64,000 nt of DNA from JBMORL01 sp049322335 (GCA_049322335.1 JBMORL010000100.1:6875-70874); one strand, 5' to 3'. Counted from the first letter of the stretch, positions 9,282-18,280 are shown. Program-made: numbers and translations. The notes: generated from the sequence alone by a model not told the origin.

Positions 9282-9473
9282 TTAGATCTTCTTTTCGGAT
9301 TCTATCTCTTTCACGTTTTCCATAAGCGCCCAAACAGCCTTTTTCTCCGGAAGAACCTGGCCTCCGTATGCGGGGCAGGTACCTTTATGACGGCATGAAC
9401 TTAATAATACAGCGGTAACAAATAATCCCAGTGATAATCTGGCTACTGTTAAGGTAAAACGGCTTGCTTTCAT
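9282..9473 (-). CDS. Tiny lipoprotein with CPAYG motif (63 aa)
   Basis: A 63-residue lipoprotein with signal SLGLFVTAVLLSSC and a mature chain starting RHKGTCPAYGGQVLPEKK, ending in a charged helix (ENVKEIESEKKI). It shares lipobox plus CPAYG with the adjacent 45-residue protein, so the two look like paralogues. The conserved extra Cys could bind metal or form a disulfide; this is inference. It has its own strong terminator. Confidence 0.7.
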   Translation of the reverse strand: MKASRFTLTVARLSLGLFVTAVLLSSCRHKGTCPAYGGQVLPEKKAVWALMENVKEIESEKKI

Positions 9474-9631
9474 TTGGCGTGTGTTTAAGTTATTTTAGTT
9501 TTCCCGGCTTGTTTTGCTTATTCAGGTCTGCTTTTTCAATTATTCCACAAAAATATTTTAATTTTTTCAGTTAACGTTTGATTTTTACGGTAGTTATCAG
9601 TCAAATGACGGGCCATTTTGTTCATAAACCA

Positions 9632-9669
9632 CCAAAAATCGGATGAAATTTACCTAAAATCGGATAAAA
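9632..9669 (+). promoter_or_regulatory. Tandem direct repeat upstream of the sigma factor gene, possible operator
   Basis: CCAAAAATCGGATGAAA at 9632 and CCTAAAATCGGATAAAA at 9653 are spaced 21 bases apart, two helical turns. A partial third copy (CCAAAAATCAGGG) occurs at 9731 next to the start. This spacing fits a dimeric or tandem-binding regulator; none is identified. Confidence 0.45.
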
Positions 9670-9748
9670 CGAGAAATTTTAAAAAAGGTTTATGCAATTT
9701 TATAAAAAATAGCCCTAAATTGACGAAACACCAAAAATCAGGGCCCGG

Positions 9749-10336
9749 TTGATCATTGCACTGCTAAATAATTACGGACAGTATTCGGATGAATACCTGG
9801 TGGAGCATTACCGGCAATCGGGCAATTCCTTTTTTGTGGGCGAACTCTATAAGCGGTATTCGCTTCCGGTTACAGCCATTTGCTTTTCTTATTTTAAAGA
9901 GCGTAACGAAACCGAAGATACTGTTATGGAGGTGTTTGAAATGGTACTGGCAGACCTTAAAAAGTATGAGGTTCAGAATTTTAAAGCCTGGCTCCTCACC
10001 TCTGTTAAGCATTACTGCCTCAAAAAGAAGGAGAAAAACCAGCGCAAGACCGAAAAAGAGCGCGATTTCAAAAAAACCGAAAAACATTTTATGGAATTGC
10101 AGGAAGAACTATCCCCTACTGATAAAGAAGCCGATACAGAACGCGTGCTGGTGCAGCTTCAGCAAGCCATCAGCCAGCTAAAGGGCGAACAAAAAACCTG
10201 CCTTGAGCTTTTTTACCTGCAGGATCAATCCTACCAGGAAATTGCAGAAAGTACAGGCTACGACATTAATAAAGTGAAGAGTTATATACAAAACGGAAAA
10301 AGGAACCTTAAACTATTTATGGAAGAAAATGGCTGA
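9749..10336 (+). CDS. RNA polymerase sigma factor, ECF/sigma-70 family
   Basis: A 195-residue sigma factor. Region 2 lies at about 18-85 (DEYLVEHYRQSGNSFFVGEL, then FKAWLLTSVKHYC). A Lys/Glu-rich linker leads to region 4 with its helix-turn-helix at about 145-190 (CLELFYLQDQSYQEIAESTG). The proposed start is TTG at 9749, since no ATG or GTG in frame precedes region 2; the exact start is uncertain. It overlaps the next gene, a membrane anti-sigma-like protein, by 8 bases, the usual arrangement for a sigma factor and its controller. A tandem repeat upstream may be its operator. Confidence 0.88.
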   Translation: MIIALLNNYGQYSDEYLVEHYRQSGNSFFVGELYKRYSLPVTAICFSYFKERNETEDTVMEVFEMVLADLKKYEVQNFKAWLLTSVKHYCLKKKEKNQRKTEKERDFKKTEKHFMELQEELSPTDKEADTERVLVQLQQAISQLKGEQKTCLELFYLQDQSYQEIAESTGYDINKVKSYIQNGKRNLKLFMEENG

Positions 10337-11423
10337 TGCCATCACACATATTATTGCCGGCAAACCGGTTTCGGATGAACTGCTCTCGCGTTTTTTCAGG
10401 GGCGATCTGCAACCTGGCGAAATGTCGCGCCTGGAACAACTTATACAATCGGATGAATTGTACAGGGAAGTATACGGGGTTATCAGCCACGAGGAATTTC
10501 TTTCGTGTATTTCCATCAACCAAAATGTTTGCAAAAAAATAAATGCTTCCTATCCTTTATCAGGCGGATGGAAATATTATCACTACCTGGGCATTGCCGC
10601 AGTTATCGCACTCCTGCTGGCCTGGTGGATGTGGCCCGCTGAAGCTGACTCAGATAAGCATCTGCCTGTAACCGGCAAAAATTCTGTTGCCCCGGCAGGA
10701 AATGAAAATAAAAATGACAGTGAAATCAGCCATTGGACTCCTTATACCAATACCTGGCACGAAGAAGACGGGACTGAAAAAGCAAAGGAAAATGAGTCTG
10801 CCCTGGAACACGTGGAACCTGGAAATATTGATGATATCTATAAATCCATTCCCGAAAATGTAACGGAAGAAACCGCACAGCAAAAACTAACTGGAAAAGA
10901 AAATAAAAATCCCGATAACAAAAATAACATCGTTTACCAGGGCGACAACACCCGCAAATTTGATGAAAATGCTATTATATCGCTGGATGTAGCGGCAGCA
11001 CAGGTAGTAATCAAAAACAACCTGGCAGAAATGGACAATACACAAACCGATCCCAATCACAAAGTAAACGACCCGAATATCGGCAACGCGGTGGTGACAA
11101 AAGGCAGGGATTTAAAATATAACATTGCCGATATGCCTTATTACGATGGTGGCGACCTCGTGCTCAATGTTTATGTTGAAAGCCATCTCGATCAGAAAAT
11201 TTCTATCCGAAGAAAACAATTTGTGGAAAGTGTATTGGTAAAATTCGACCTCACCGCCAAAGGAAAAATAGAAAATGTGGAAGTAATGGGTATTGACGTT
11301 CCCGAAAACATGAAAAAGGAAATTGAAAAAGTAATTAAAGAAGCACCGGGATGGCGTGCAGGGAAAAAATCAGGAAGAAAAGGTTCGATGCAGTATACCA
11401 TAGCTATAAGCTTTTCTTATTAA
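10329..11423 (+). CDS. Anti-sigma-like membrane protein with TonB-like C-terminal domain
   Basis: A 364-residue protein. The cytoplasmic N-terminus (about 1-80) has zinc-finger-like anti-sigma layout without the Cys ligands (LLSRFFRGDLQPGEMSRLEQ). One membrane helix lies at about 85-101. A low-complexity periplasmic linker runs to about 200. The final about 75 residues resemble a TonB C-terminal domain (VKFDLTAKGKIENVEV ... EAPGWRAGKKSGR). Overlap with the sigma gene suggests it holds or senses for that sigma factor. Whether the TonB-like part contacts an outer-membrane receptor or is only a folded sensor is unknown. Confidence 0.72.
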   Translation: MADAITHIIAGKPVSDELLSRFFRGDLQPGEMSRLEQLIQSDELYREVYGVISHEEFLSCISINQNVCKKINASYPLSGGWKYYHYLGIAAVIALLLAWWMWPAEADSDKHLPVTGKNSVAPAGNENKNDSEISHWTPYTNTWHEEDGTEKAKENESALEHVEPGNIDDIYKSIPENVTEETAQQKLTGKENKNPDNKNNIVYQGDNTRKFDENAIISLDVAAAQVVIKNNLAEMDNTQTDPNHKVNDPNIGNAVVTKGRDLKYNIADMPYYDGGDLVLNVYVESHLDQKISIRRKQFVESVLVKFDLTAKGKIENVEVMGIDVPENMKKEIEKVIKEAPGWRAGKKSGRKGSMQYTIAISFSY

Positions 11424-11619
11424 GTTAGGGCTTAACAATAAACCGGAATCATCACAACCGGATTTTTAGCTTCAGCATCATTTCATTGCTGCCGGTATTG
11501 GTTAAACAACCCTTTATCACCTGTTTTTAGCGGTTAATCTAAGCTAAGATTTACATAAAACATCGTTAACAACAGCATAATCGCTGCGGCATAATTTTAT
11601 ACCATTAATTTATTCTTCT

Positions 11620-12480
11620 ATGCTGCAAACCGCTTTTAAAAAAAGTAATCCGTTTCATGAACCGGAAAATCTTGAATACAGGTACGAGAAACTCCTTAAG
11701 GAAAACACTACAGTCAGAGATGGTATTCTTTATGCCTCTACTATTCAAAACGGGTTATTGCCCAAAACCCGCCACTTTAACCGCATGTGTGCCGAACACT
11801 TTATTATCTACCGGCCGCTGAATACCATTGGCGGTGATTTTTACTGGGTAGGCTCAAAGGATGGAAAAAAAATATTTGCCACTGCCGACTGCACGGGACA
11901 CGGTATTCCGGGAGCCATGCTTACGGTGCTTGGTATTAGTTTTCTCAATTATGTTGTTTTGGGAAAAGAATGGAACAGTGCTGGAGAAATTCTGAAAGAA
12001 ATTGACAAGAAGTGGATTGAAACTTTTGATCCTCACTCTGACGGTGAAGGCAACAACGACTGGATGGAAATATCTGTTTGTGTATACGATACTCTTTCCC
12101 GAAAACTCTCGTTTGCCGGTGCCAACGGAAACTTATTTGCGGCAGACTGTAACGGGCCCCGTTTCTATGAAGGAAATTCTTACCCTGTGGGCGGCTGGCA
12201 ACTGGAAAAAAACCGCAGGTATGACACTACTGATATTTCTCTTGAACTGAACACAAGGATTTACATGGGTTCAGATGGTTTCCGTCACCAGTTCGGTGGA
12301 GATTCGTCTTCTCATCCCCGCGGAAAAAAATTTTCACGCAAGCGCCTTTTTAATCTCCTTGCCGATGTATATAATTTACCTATGTATATGCAAAAACTGC
12401 TGATCGAAAATCAATTGGATGCATGGAAAGGCAGCTTCGAACAAACCGATGATATCTGCATAATGGGTATCAGGCTGTAA
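11620..12480 (+). CDS. SpoIIE/PP2C-type serine phosphatase, stand-alone
   Basis: A 286-residue protein. After a short N-terminal helix comes the SpoIIE core: ASTIQNGLLPKTRHF, the metal-site motifs GGDFYWV and ATADCTGHGIPGAML, then GANGNLFAAD and SDGFRHQFGG. Known relatives dephosphorylate anti-sigma-factor antagonists or other regulators. It lacks the TPR and membrane parts of the related protein at 33928, so its sensor must be elsewhere. The 196-base gap before it holds no clear promoter. It converges with and overlaps the helicase gene by 11 bases. Confidence 0.85.
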   Translation: MLQTAFKKSNPFHEPENLEYRYEKLLKENTTVRDGILYASTIQNGLLPKTRHFNRMCAEHFIIYRPLNTIGGDFYWVGSKDGKKIFATADCTGHGIPGAMLTVLGISFLNYVVLGKEWNSAGEILKEIDKKWIETFDPHSDGEGNNDWMEISVCVYDTLSRKLSFAGANGNLFAADCNGPRFYEGNSYPVGGWQLEKNRRYDTTDISLELNTRIYMGSDGFRHQFGGDSSSHPRGKKFSRKRLFNLLADVYNLPMYMQKLLIENQLDAWKGSFEQTDDICIMGIRL

Positions 12481-13915
12481 AAAATTTCTCATCAAAATTC
12501 ACCAGGTATAATTTTTCAGTGGCGCGTGTAACGGCCGTATACAGCCACCTGAGAAACTCTGCATTGATCATATCTTCCGTAAGATATCCCTGGTCGACAA
12601 ACACTACCGGCCATTGCCCGCCCTGCGCCTTGTGGCAGGTAACCGACCATGCAAACTTCACCTGCAGGGCGTTATAATGAGGGTCTTTAAATACTTTTTC
12701 ACGAATTTCTTTTTTATCCCATTTTGTGCTTTCGGGATCGCTGGTGATTTCGTTTTCCAGTTCAATAAATAACTTTTTCAGCTCTTCTGCCGGAAGGTTG
12801 GCACTTTCTGAATGCAGCGTGTTCAATAACAGTTTTACTTCCATTTCCGGATCTTCGGGATAATCAGGCATACGCACCTGCACATCGGCAAACCGGAAAC
12901 CGTAGTGATCGTAAATCCGTTTTACCTTATTTACCTCAAGCAGGTCACCGTTAGCAATAAACCCGGCCTGTGTTTTTTCATCCAGCCAATAATAATTATT
13001 TTTTACCACCATCAGCTGGTCGCCAGCATTCAGTTCGTTTTCAATCCAAAACACCCTTCCCCTCACCTCGCGGTTAAACAGGTTGGCCCTTTTATTGGAG
13101 CGGGTAATAATAATCACCCCGTTTCTCCCGGCATACGAAAAAGCGCTTTCCAACTCATCCTGCAATTCGGCACCATTTAATTTTTTTATATCGGGAAAAG
13201 CCATGTCGAGCGTGGGGAAGTCTTTATTTCCGCTTAGCAAAAGGTAGCGAAGCAGGGTGGCGTTATATAAAATTCCCGATTCTTCTTTCTGGCGCACCAC
13301 CTCTTTCAACTCGCTTTGAAATACCTTCAGCCTGAAATTTTCTTCTATGTATTTCACATCCAGTGCCGGGCTGTATTCCAGTCCAACAGGCGGCAACTGG
13401 GCATTATCGCCTACAAACACGGCATAACAGTTTTTTCCCCGGTAGATATAACGGAGTACGTCTTCCAGCAGTGAGCGCTGATCGAAGAAAGCCGACTTTG
13501 AGTCTCCTTCATCAGAAATCATGGAAGCTTCATCAATAATAAACAGCGTATCGGTATGCAGGTTGGGCAGGAGCTCGAAAAAAAAATAACCGCCTTTCAG
13601 TCTCCGCTGGTAGATCTTTTTATGGATGGTAAAGGCCGGTTTACCCGAATAGCCCGAAATCACTTTGGCCGCCCTTCCGGTAGGAGCCAGCAATATGGTT
13701 TTCATTTTCAGGGCCGGGGCAGCAGACACCAGTGCCGACATCATCGTGGTTTTTCCCGTCCCCGCATATCCTTTCAGAATAAACAACTTAAACCGGCTTT
13801 CATCGGCCATGAAAGCTGCAAAATTTTCCACAAACCCCCGTTGGCCTACCGTTGGCTCAACCCTGAGCCTGCCATACAATATCCCCGCTGTTTTGTCCGT
13901 TTCCTGTGCAGCCAT
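12470..13915 (-). CDS. RecD-like / PIF1-type ATP-dependent DNA helicase
   Basis: Predicted superfamily 1 helicase of about 481 residues. Walker A is GYAGTGKTT, Walker B FIIDEASMIS, and the C-terminal UvrD-like motifs are VTCHKAQGGQWPVVFVDQG and RWLYTAVTRATEKLYLV. I take ATG 13915 as the start; the frame stays open to 13996, but the added 27 residues look unlike coding sequence and include the intergenic promoter zone. The domain order matches short RecD2-like helicases (AAA_30 plus UvrD_C_2). Role in repair or replication-fork processing is by family. Confidence 0.87.
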   Translation of the reverse strand: MAAQETDKTAGILYGRLRVEPTVGQRGFVENFAAFMADESRFKLFILKGYAGTGKTTMMSALVSAAPALKMKTILLAPTGRAAKVISGYSGKPAFTIHKKIYQRRLKGGYFFFELLPNLHTDTLFIIDEASMISDEGDSKSAFFDQRSLLEDVLRYIYRGKNCYAVFVGDNAQLPPVGLEYSPALDVKYIEENFRLKVFQSELKEVVRQKEESGILYNATLLRYLLLSGNKDFPTLDMAFPDIKKLNGAELQDELESAFSYAGRNGVIIITRSNKRANLFNREVRGRVFWIENELNAGDQLMVVKNNYYWLDEKTQAGFIANGDLLEVNKVKRIYDHYGFRFADVQVRMPDYPEDPEMEVKLLLNTLHSESANLPAEELKKLFIELENEITSDPESTKWDKKEIREKVFKDPHYNALQVKFAWSVTCHKAQGGQWPVVFVDQGYLTEDMINAEFLRWLYTAVTRATEKLYLVNFDEKFFTA

Positions 13916-13977
13916 TACCGCAAAGTAATCAACAATATGCTTATAACTAAATTCATATACGCATTTAAAAAAAATTG

Positions 13978-13985
13978 TAGATTTG
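13978..13985 (+). promoter_or_regulatory. Candidate -7 box upstream of the 14011 operon
   Basis: TAGATTTG, a full match to TAnnTTTG, 25 bases before the ATG of the membrane protein gene that heads the rsmD-coaD chain. No clear -33 element was found. Confidence 0.45.
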
Positions 13986-14010
13986 TCGCTGTTCAAAAAA
14001 CCAATACATT

Positions 14011-14910
14011 ATGAGCTTCTGGAACGGAATTGGAAAACTTTATAAAAAGTATTTGTACTTCAGAAACAAGTATTTATTCCAAGTGTTTGTCATTGCCCTT
14101 GGCTTGGTACTTGTTAAAGTAGGAATAACTCCTGACCCAAAAGCTAATTTGCCACAGAATGCCCTATTCCTATCTGGTGGGCTTGGTGTTCTTGGAGCTG
14201 GAATCATTTCAATATTATACGTTGCTGGTGTAATTAACAAGGTTTTACATAATTTGTTTATGTATTTGTTTCTGCCGATAGGTGTATTTGTTTTTGGTTA
14301 CCTCGACTTTCGTTCCATCAACGATGAAATAAAATTCCGTGCCATGCAAAAGGAAATTCAGCGCGAAATCAAACAGCGCCTTCGTGATATCCGCGATGCA
14401 CAGGTAGAATTTAAAAACAAATACGGAAAATATGCGGCCGATTTTGCAGAACTGAAAAAATTTATTCTCACTGACAAAACCATTACAGTGAAAAAAATAG
14501 GGGATATTCCTGACAAGATCACACAGGAAATGCTCGATTCATTGGGACTGAAAGAAGCTCCTGAAAAAGGCTTAACAGAAGTACAGGCATGGATTCTGTC
14601 GAAAAAAGGAGTGATAAAAGGATTTGCGCGCGACACAACCTATCAGTCTGTAATGGAGCTGTTGTTTACCAATGAAAAAGCCCGGGCTACACGCTCAGCA
14701 GATTCGGAATACGCTTTCAATATTGATTCGCTTGACATTGTTCCATTCACAGGTGGAAAAGGGAAATTCCAGATGAAAACCGATTTCCTTACCAAAAACA
14801 ATATGCAGGTTCCTGTATTTCTTGTAATGGAACTGGAAACCATTAATAAAGACACATTACTGGTAGGTTCGCTTACCGAAGCATCCACCAGCGGAAACTG
14901 GGGCGAATAA
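14011..14910 (+). CDS. Conserved Bacteroidota three-helix membrane protein of unknown function
   Basis: A 299-residue protein with three N-terminal membrane helices (about 21-38, 50-73, 80-98), a Lys/Arg-rich helix (about 105-130), and a soluble C-terminal domain. The stretch AQVEFKNKYGKYAADFAELK resembles the pseudopilin-like pattern found in many Bacteroidota envelope proteins. It is the first gene of a tightly packed plus-strand set leading to the DUF3822 protein, rsmD and coaD. Function not recognised. Confidence 0.75.
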   Translation: MSFWNGIGKLYKKYLYFRNKYLFQVFVIALGLVLVKVGITPDPKANLPQNALFLSGGLGVLGAGIISILYVAGVINKVLHNLFMYLFLPIGVFVFGYLDFRSINDEIKFRAMQKEIQREIKQRLRDIRDAQVEFKNKYGKYAADFAELKKFILTDKTITVKKIGDIPDKITQEMLDSLGLKEAPEKGLTEVQAWILSKKGVIKGFARDTTYQSVMELLFTNEKARATRSADSEYAFNIDSLDIVPFTGGKGKFQMKTDFLTKNNMQVPVFLVMELETINKDTLLVGSLTEASTSGNWGE

Positions 14911-14914
14911 TTTT

Positions 14915-15718
14915 ATGGCTGATATTTCGCAGGCCAACTACCACTTATCTGTTGAAGCAGGAAGTGGTTTTTTATTTGTAATGGCCTGCAACCGCCAGCA
15001 ACGTTCATGTGAAGACATCGAAATCATTTCCACCGAAGCCAATACACCTCTGCGTTTTTCTTCTCTTCTTCAAAAATCACCGTGGCTCCAATCGCGGCCG
15101 TTTAGTGTTTCTTTCAGCCATTGCGACCTTAGATCTACCCTTGTTCCCCTTGAATTATTTGAACCTTCACAAAAAGAAAAATATTTATCCCTCAATTGCG
15201 AAATCAGCCCGGCTGATACGACCTGGCATTACACCATTCATAGCATACAAAGCGAAATTATTTTTTCCATCGACACACAGCTTAAGCGCGATTTCGAAAA
15301 GACATTTCCTTCCATCGTATTCCGCCATTCTTCTTCGCTGATGATTGATTATATCCAGTCGTTCATCAACGCAAAACCCACTTTTTATATTCAATTCTAT
15401 CCCGGGCTCATGCAACTGGCCGTGATGGAAAACCGCAGGCTCTTGTTTTTCAATTCCTATACGCGCAAAACTCCTGAAGACACCATTTATTATACTCTTT
15501 TTGTTGCCGAACAATTAAAACTTCAGCCAAAAGACGTGCGCATTACACTAATGGGTGAAGTGATGCCAAATGACGACACCCACCAGATGCTGAACCGCTA
15601 TTTTGGCGATGTGGGATTTTGTGCCGGCCCGCAGGGAATAACCTTTGGTGAAAAAATGAAACATCATCCACAGCACCGGTTTATCCAACTCATTAACCAG
15701 TTTAAATGCGAATTATAG
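14915..15718 (+). CDS. DUF3822 family protein
   Basis: A 267-residue soluble protein with the layout of DUF3822, usually found just upstream of rsmD in Bacteroidota. Visible features are beta-rich N-terminal repeats and a C-terminal half (FYIQFYPGLMQLAVMENRRL, then DTIYYTLFVAEQLKL) that recalls an actin-like PilM fold. It begins 4 bases after the preceding stop and overlaps rsmD by 13 bases. Function unknown; conserved linkage is its main clue. Confidence 0.72.
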   Translation: MADISQANYHLSVEAGSGFLFVMACNRQQRSCEDIEIISTEANTPLRFSSLLQKSPWLQSRPFSVSFSHCDLRSTLVPLELFEPSQKEKYLSLNCEISPADTTWHYTIHSIQSEIIFSIDTQLKRDFEKTFPSIVFRHSSSLMIDYIQSFINAKPTFYIQFYPGLMQLAVMENRRLLFFNSYTRKTPEDTIYYTLFVAEQLKLQPKDVRITLMGEVMPNDDTHQMLNRYFGDVGFCAGPQGITFGEKMKHHPQHRFIQLINQFKCEL

Positions 15719-16239
15719 GCGGAACACTAAAAGGCCGTAAGCTCAACGCTCCTCACCTGCCCGATGCCCGGCCCACCACCGATTTTGCCCGCGAAAGCCT
15801 TTTTAATATTCTTCAGTCGCGTTATGACCTGGAGAGGATAAAAGTGCTCGATCTTTTTGCCGGTTCGGGAAGTATTGCCTTCGAGTTTATTTCGAGAGGA
15901 GCTTTTCAGGTAACCTGTGTCGACCTTTACGCACCGGGACTGGCTTTTATCAGGAATACCGCCAAAGACTGGGAAGTGAACATAGAAACCGTAAAATCAG
16001 ATGTTTTTCGGTTTTTAAAAGGGAAAACTACCCCATACGATATTGTTTTTGCCGATCCTCCCTTTGAACATAAAGGTGTAACCGAACTACCGGGGCTGGT
16101 TATAGATAATGGTTGGGTAAAGGAAAATGGCTTGTTTATTGCAGAACACGGCAAAGCAGGCCAATTCAATGGATTTGGTAAATTTGTTGAAGAACGGACT
16201 TATGGAAAAGTCCACTTTAGTTTTTTTAAGAATGAATAA
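15706..16239 (+). CDS. rsmD: 16S rRNA (guanine(966)-N(2))-methyltransferase RsmD
   Basis: A 177-residue SAM-dependent methyltransferase. The N-terminus MRIIGGTLKGRKL and RPTTDFARESLFNIL are RsmD signatures. The SAM-binding loop is LDLFAGSGSIAFEFISRGA and the catalytic motif is FADPPF. It methylates G966 of 16S rRNA in the assembled 30S subunit (family knowledge). It overlaps DUF3822 by 13 bases upstream and coaD by 8 bases downstream, so the three are probably co-translated. Confidence 0.93.
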   Translation: MRIIGGTLKGRKLNAPHLPDARPTTDFARESLFNILQSRYDLERIKVLDLFAGSGSIAFEFISRGAFQVTCVDLYAPGLAFIRNTAKDWEVNIETVKSDVFRFLKGKTTPYDIVFADPPFEHKGVTELPGLVIDNGWVKENGLFIAEHGKAGQFNGFGKFVEERTYGKVHFSFFKNE

Positions 16240-16702
16240 TCCCCGCATAGCCATTTTTCCCGGCACGTTCGACCCTATTACAAAAGGGCATGAAGCGTTG
16301 GTTCGCAGGGCTTTGCCATTGTTTGATAAAGTGATTATTGCAGTGGGAGTAAATTCCACGAAAAATGCCATGTTTGCCATGGAACAGCGTCAAAAATGGA
16401 TATCGGAACTGTTTGCGGGCGAATCAAAAGTGGAGGTGGTTGCGTATGAAGGGCTAACCATTGATTTATGCAGAAAGCACAATGCCCGTTATATTTTAAG
16501 GGGGCTGCGCACTTCGGCCGATTTTGAATATGAAAAAGCTATCAGCCAGATGAACCGTGAAATGGCAAAGGATATTGAAACCGTTTTTATGGCCACCGAC
16601 CCGGTGTATTCGGCCATTAATTCTACCATTGTAAGGGAAATCATTAAAAATGGCGGTGACATCAGTGCATTTGTACCTGCTGTTGTTTCTGTAAAAAAAT
16701 AA
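16232..16702 (+). CDS. coaD: Phosphopantetheine adenylyltransferase CoaD
   Basis: Catalyses ATP plus 4'-phosphopantetheine to dephospho-CoA, the penultimate step of CoA synthesis. The start at ATG 16232 gives a 156-residue protein opening with IAIFPGTFDPITKGHEALV, whose T/HxGH-type nucleotidyltransferase motif is the family signature; upstream in-frame ATGs lie inside rsmD. RGLRTSADFEYE and the C-terminal SSTxVRE-like NSTIVREIIKNGGD are also conserved. Length is typical. It overlaps rsmD by 8 bases. Confidence 0.94.
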   Translation: MNNPRIAIFPGTFDPITKGHEALVRRALPLFDKVIIAVGVNSTKNAMFAMEQRQKWISELFAGESKVEVVAYEGLTIDLCRKHNARYILRGLRTSADFEYEKAISQMNREMAKDIETVFMATDPVYSAINSTIVREIIKNGGDISAFVPAVVSVKK

Positions 16703-16714
16703 TACCGTGCGGTT

Positions 16715-18172
16715 ATGAGGAAAAGTGTTGTTGTATTGCTTTTATTTTTTTTACCGCTGCTGAATGCAGTGGCTGAGAAAACTGTGATCAACGGAAAAGC
16801 TCCTGCCTATGCCGGGAAAAAGATCACCCTGAATATTTACGAGGATTACCTGTCGTTTACCCTGAAAAGATTAACTGAAACCACCATCAGCAGCGAAGGA
16901 AAATTTACTCTTGAATATGATTTTAGCGCAATCAGCGAAGTGGTGATGCGCATTGACGGGGTTTCGGCCTATATGTATGTGCAACCCGGAAGCACTTATT
17001 CCATCACCGTTAGTGATGTAGAGCAAGGCGTGCATAAAATATTTTACAACAACGAAACCGAAACGAATTTCGATACGCTTGAAACCTACGATATCAATAA
17101 CCTGATACTGGATTTCGATTACCGCTTTGATATGTTTATCAGGGAAAAACATCTGATGATTGGAAGTCCCAATTTCAGAATTGAACTTGATACATTTAAA
17201 AATCAAATTTCGGGGTTGTATAAAGACATCAAAAATCCGTATTTCCGCGATTATGTATATTATTCTTTCGCCTCTACCGACCAGTTGGGCAACAGCGCCA
17301 AAATGGACCTGTCTATTCAAAAAGCGTTGTTGTTTAAAGAATACCTGTCGTCAGGAAAAATAAAATACGATCACGGGCAATTCATGTTATTCTTTAACCA
17401 GTTTTACACGGATGTTTTCAAACTCACTTTTGTTACCAATGAAACAGCGCTGGCAAAGGCGATAAATTCAAAATCGAGTCCGAAGATGCTGCACGATCTG
17501 CTAAAACAGGATGATTTTTTAAAAAACGAACAGGTGCGCGAACTGGTGATCATTAAGGGACTGATGGAAGAATACTATACCAATAATTACTACCAGGAAA
17601 ACATCATTACCATTCTCGATTCCATCCGCGATTTTTCGATTTATAACGACAACCGGGTTATAGCAGGAAACGTAAGGCAGTTGCTTACTCATTTGGGCGT
17701 GGGTTATGACGCTCCTTTTTTCTCCATGAAAAACCAGAAAGACGAACCGGTTTCTATGGCTACATTCAGGGGAAAATATGTTTACCTGCAATTCTGGAGT
17801 ACATGGAATACCACCAGCGTTACCGAAATGAAACTGGTGGCACAACTTAAAAAACGCTACGGGCAGGATTTTGAATTCATCAGCATCAGCCTGGACGAAG
17901 ACAAAGAGGAATGGAAAAAATTTATGAAAGCGCATCCTGAATTTAACTGGACACAACTGCACTACAGTGATTATCCTGAAATCATTTCTGATTTCCGCAT
18001 CAATTCGCTTCCTCAATATTACCTCTTTGGCCCCGATGGAAAATTCATTCAGTCGCCTGCCTATCGCCCAACACCCAATGGCACATTTATTTCGATAGAC
18101 AAAACCATGTGGGAAATTTCGATGAGATTACATCCGGATTATAAAAGCGGGGGAACACCAAGAGACAGGTAG
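16715..18172 (+). CDS. TlpA-like thioredoxin-fold protein lacking the active-site cysteines
   Basis: A 485-residue exported protein: signal peptide, an N-terminal beta domain of DUF4369 type (about 22-110), a helical middle, and a C-terminal thioredoxin/TlpA fold (about 340-470; FRGKYVYLQFWSTW onward). Where TlpA proteins carry WCxxC, this one has WNTTS, so both redox cysteines are replaced and a thiol-disulfide role is unlikely. Conserved cis-Pro context is kept (INSLPQYYLFGPDG). It follows coaD by 12 bases and is probably the last gene of that operon. Confidence 0.83.
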   Translation: MRKSVVVLLLFFLPLLNAVAEKTVINGKAPAYAGKKITLNIYEDYLSFTLKRLTETTISSEGKFTLEYDFSAISEVVMRIDGVSAYMYVQPGSTYSITVSDVEQGVHKIFYNNETETNFDTLETYDINNLILDFDYRFDMFIREKHLMIGSPNFRIELDTFKNQISGLYKDIKNPYFRDYVYYSFASTDQLGNSAKMDLSIQKALLFKEYLSSGKIKYDHGQFMLFFNQFYTDVFKLTFVTNETALAKAINSKSSPKMLHDLLKQDDFLKNEQVRELVIIKGLMEEYYTNNYYQENIITILDSIRDFSIYNDNRVIAGNVRQLLTHLGVGYDAPFFSMKNQKDEPVSMATFRGKYVYLQFWSTWNTTSVTEMKLVAQLKKRYGQDFEFISISLDEDKEEWKKFMKAHPEFNWTQLHYSDYPEIISDFRINSLPQYYLFGPDGKFIQSPAYRPTPNGTFISIDKTMWEISMRLHPDYKSGGTPRDR

Positions 18173-18280
18173 GAGATTATAGGTTTTAGGTTATACGTTT
18201 TATGTTTGTGGTTTGAAATTTGAAATTCACCTGCCCCTTTGTCCCATGTCCCCTTGTCCCGATTTTTTGTTTTAGGTTAT
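18173..18280. repeat. Family A word-repeat island in a convergent gap
   Basis: Two kinds of shuffled words: AGGTTTTAGGTTATACG and TTTGAAATTTGAAATTC, then a C/T-rich block of near-copies of TGTCCC (GTCCCATGTCCCCTTGTCCC). The C/T-rich block reappears in reverse inside the SpoIIE gene near 35745. Confidence 0.6.

Noticed and set aside
9789..10181. Alternative long frames over the sigma factor gene
   Set aside because: They are shadows of the sigma factor and show no domain; the sigma frame has clear regions 2 and 4.
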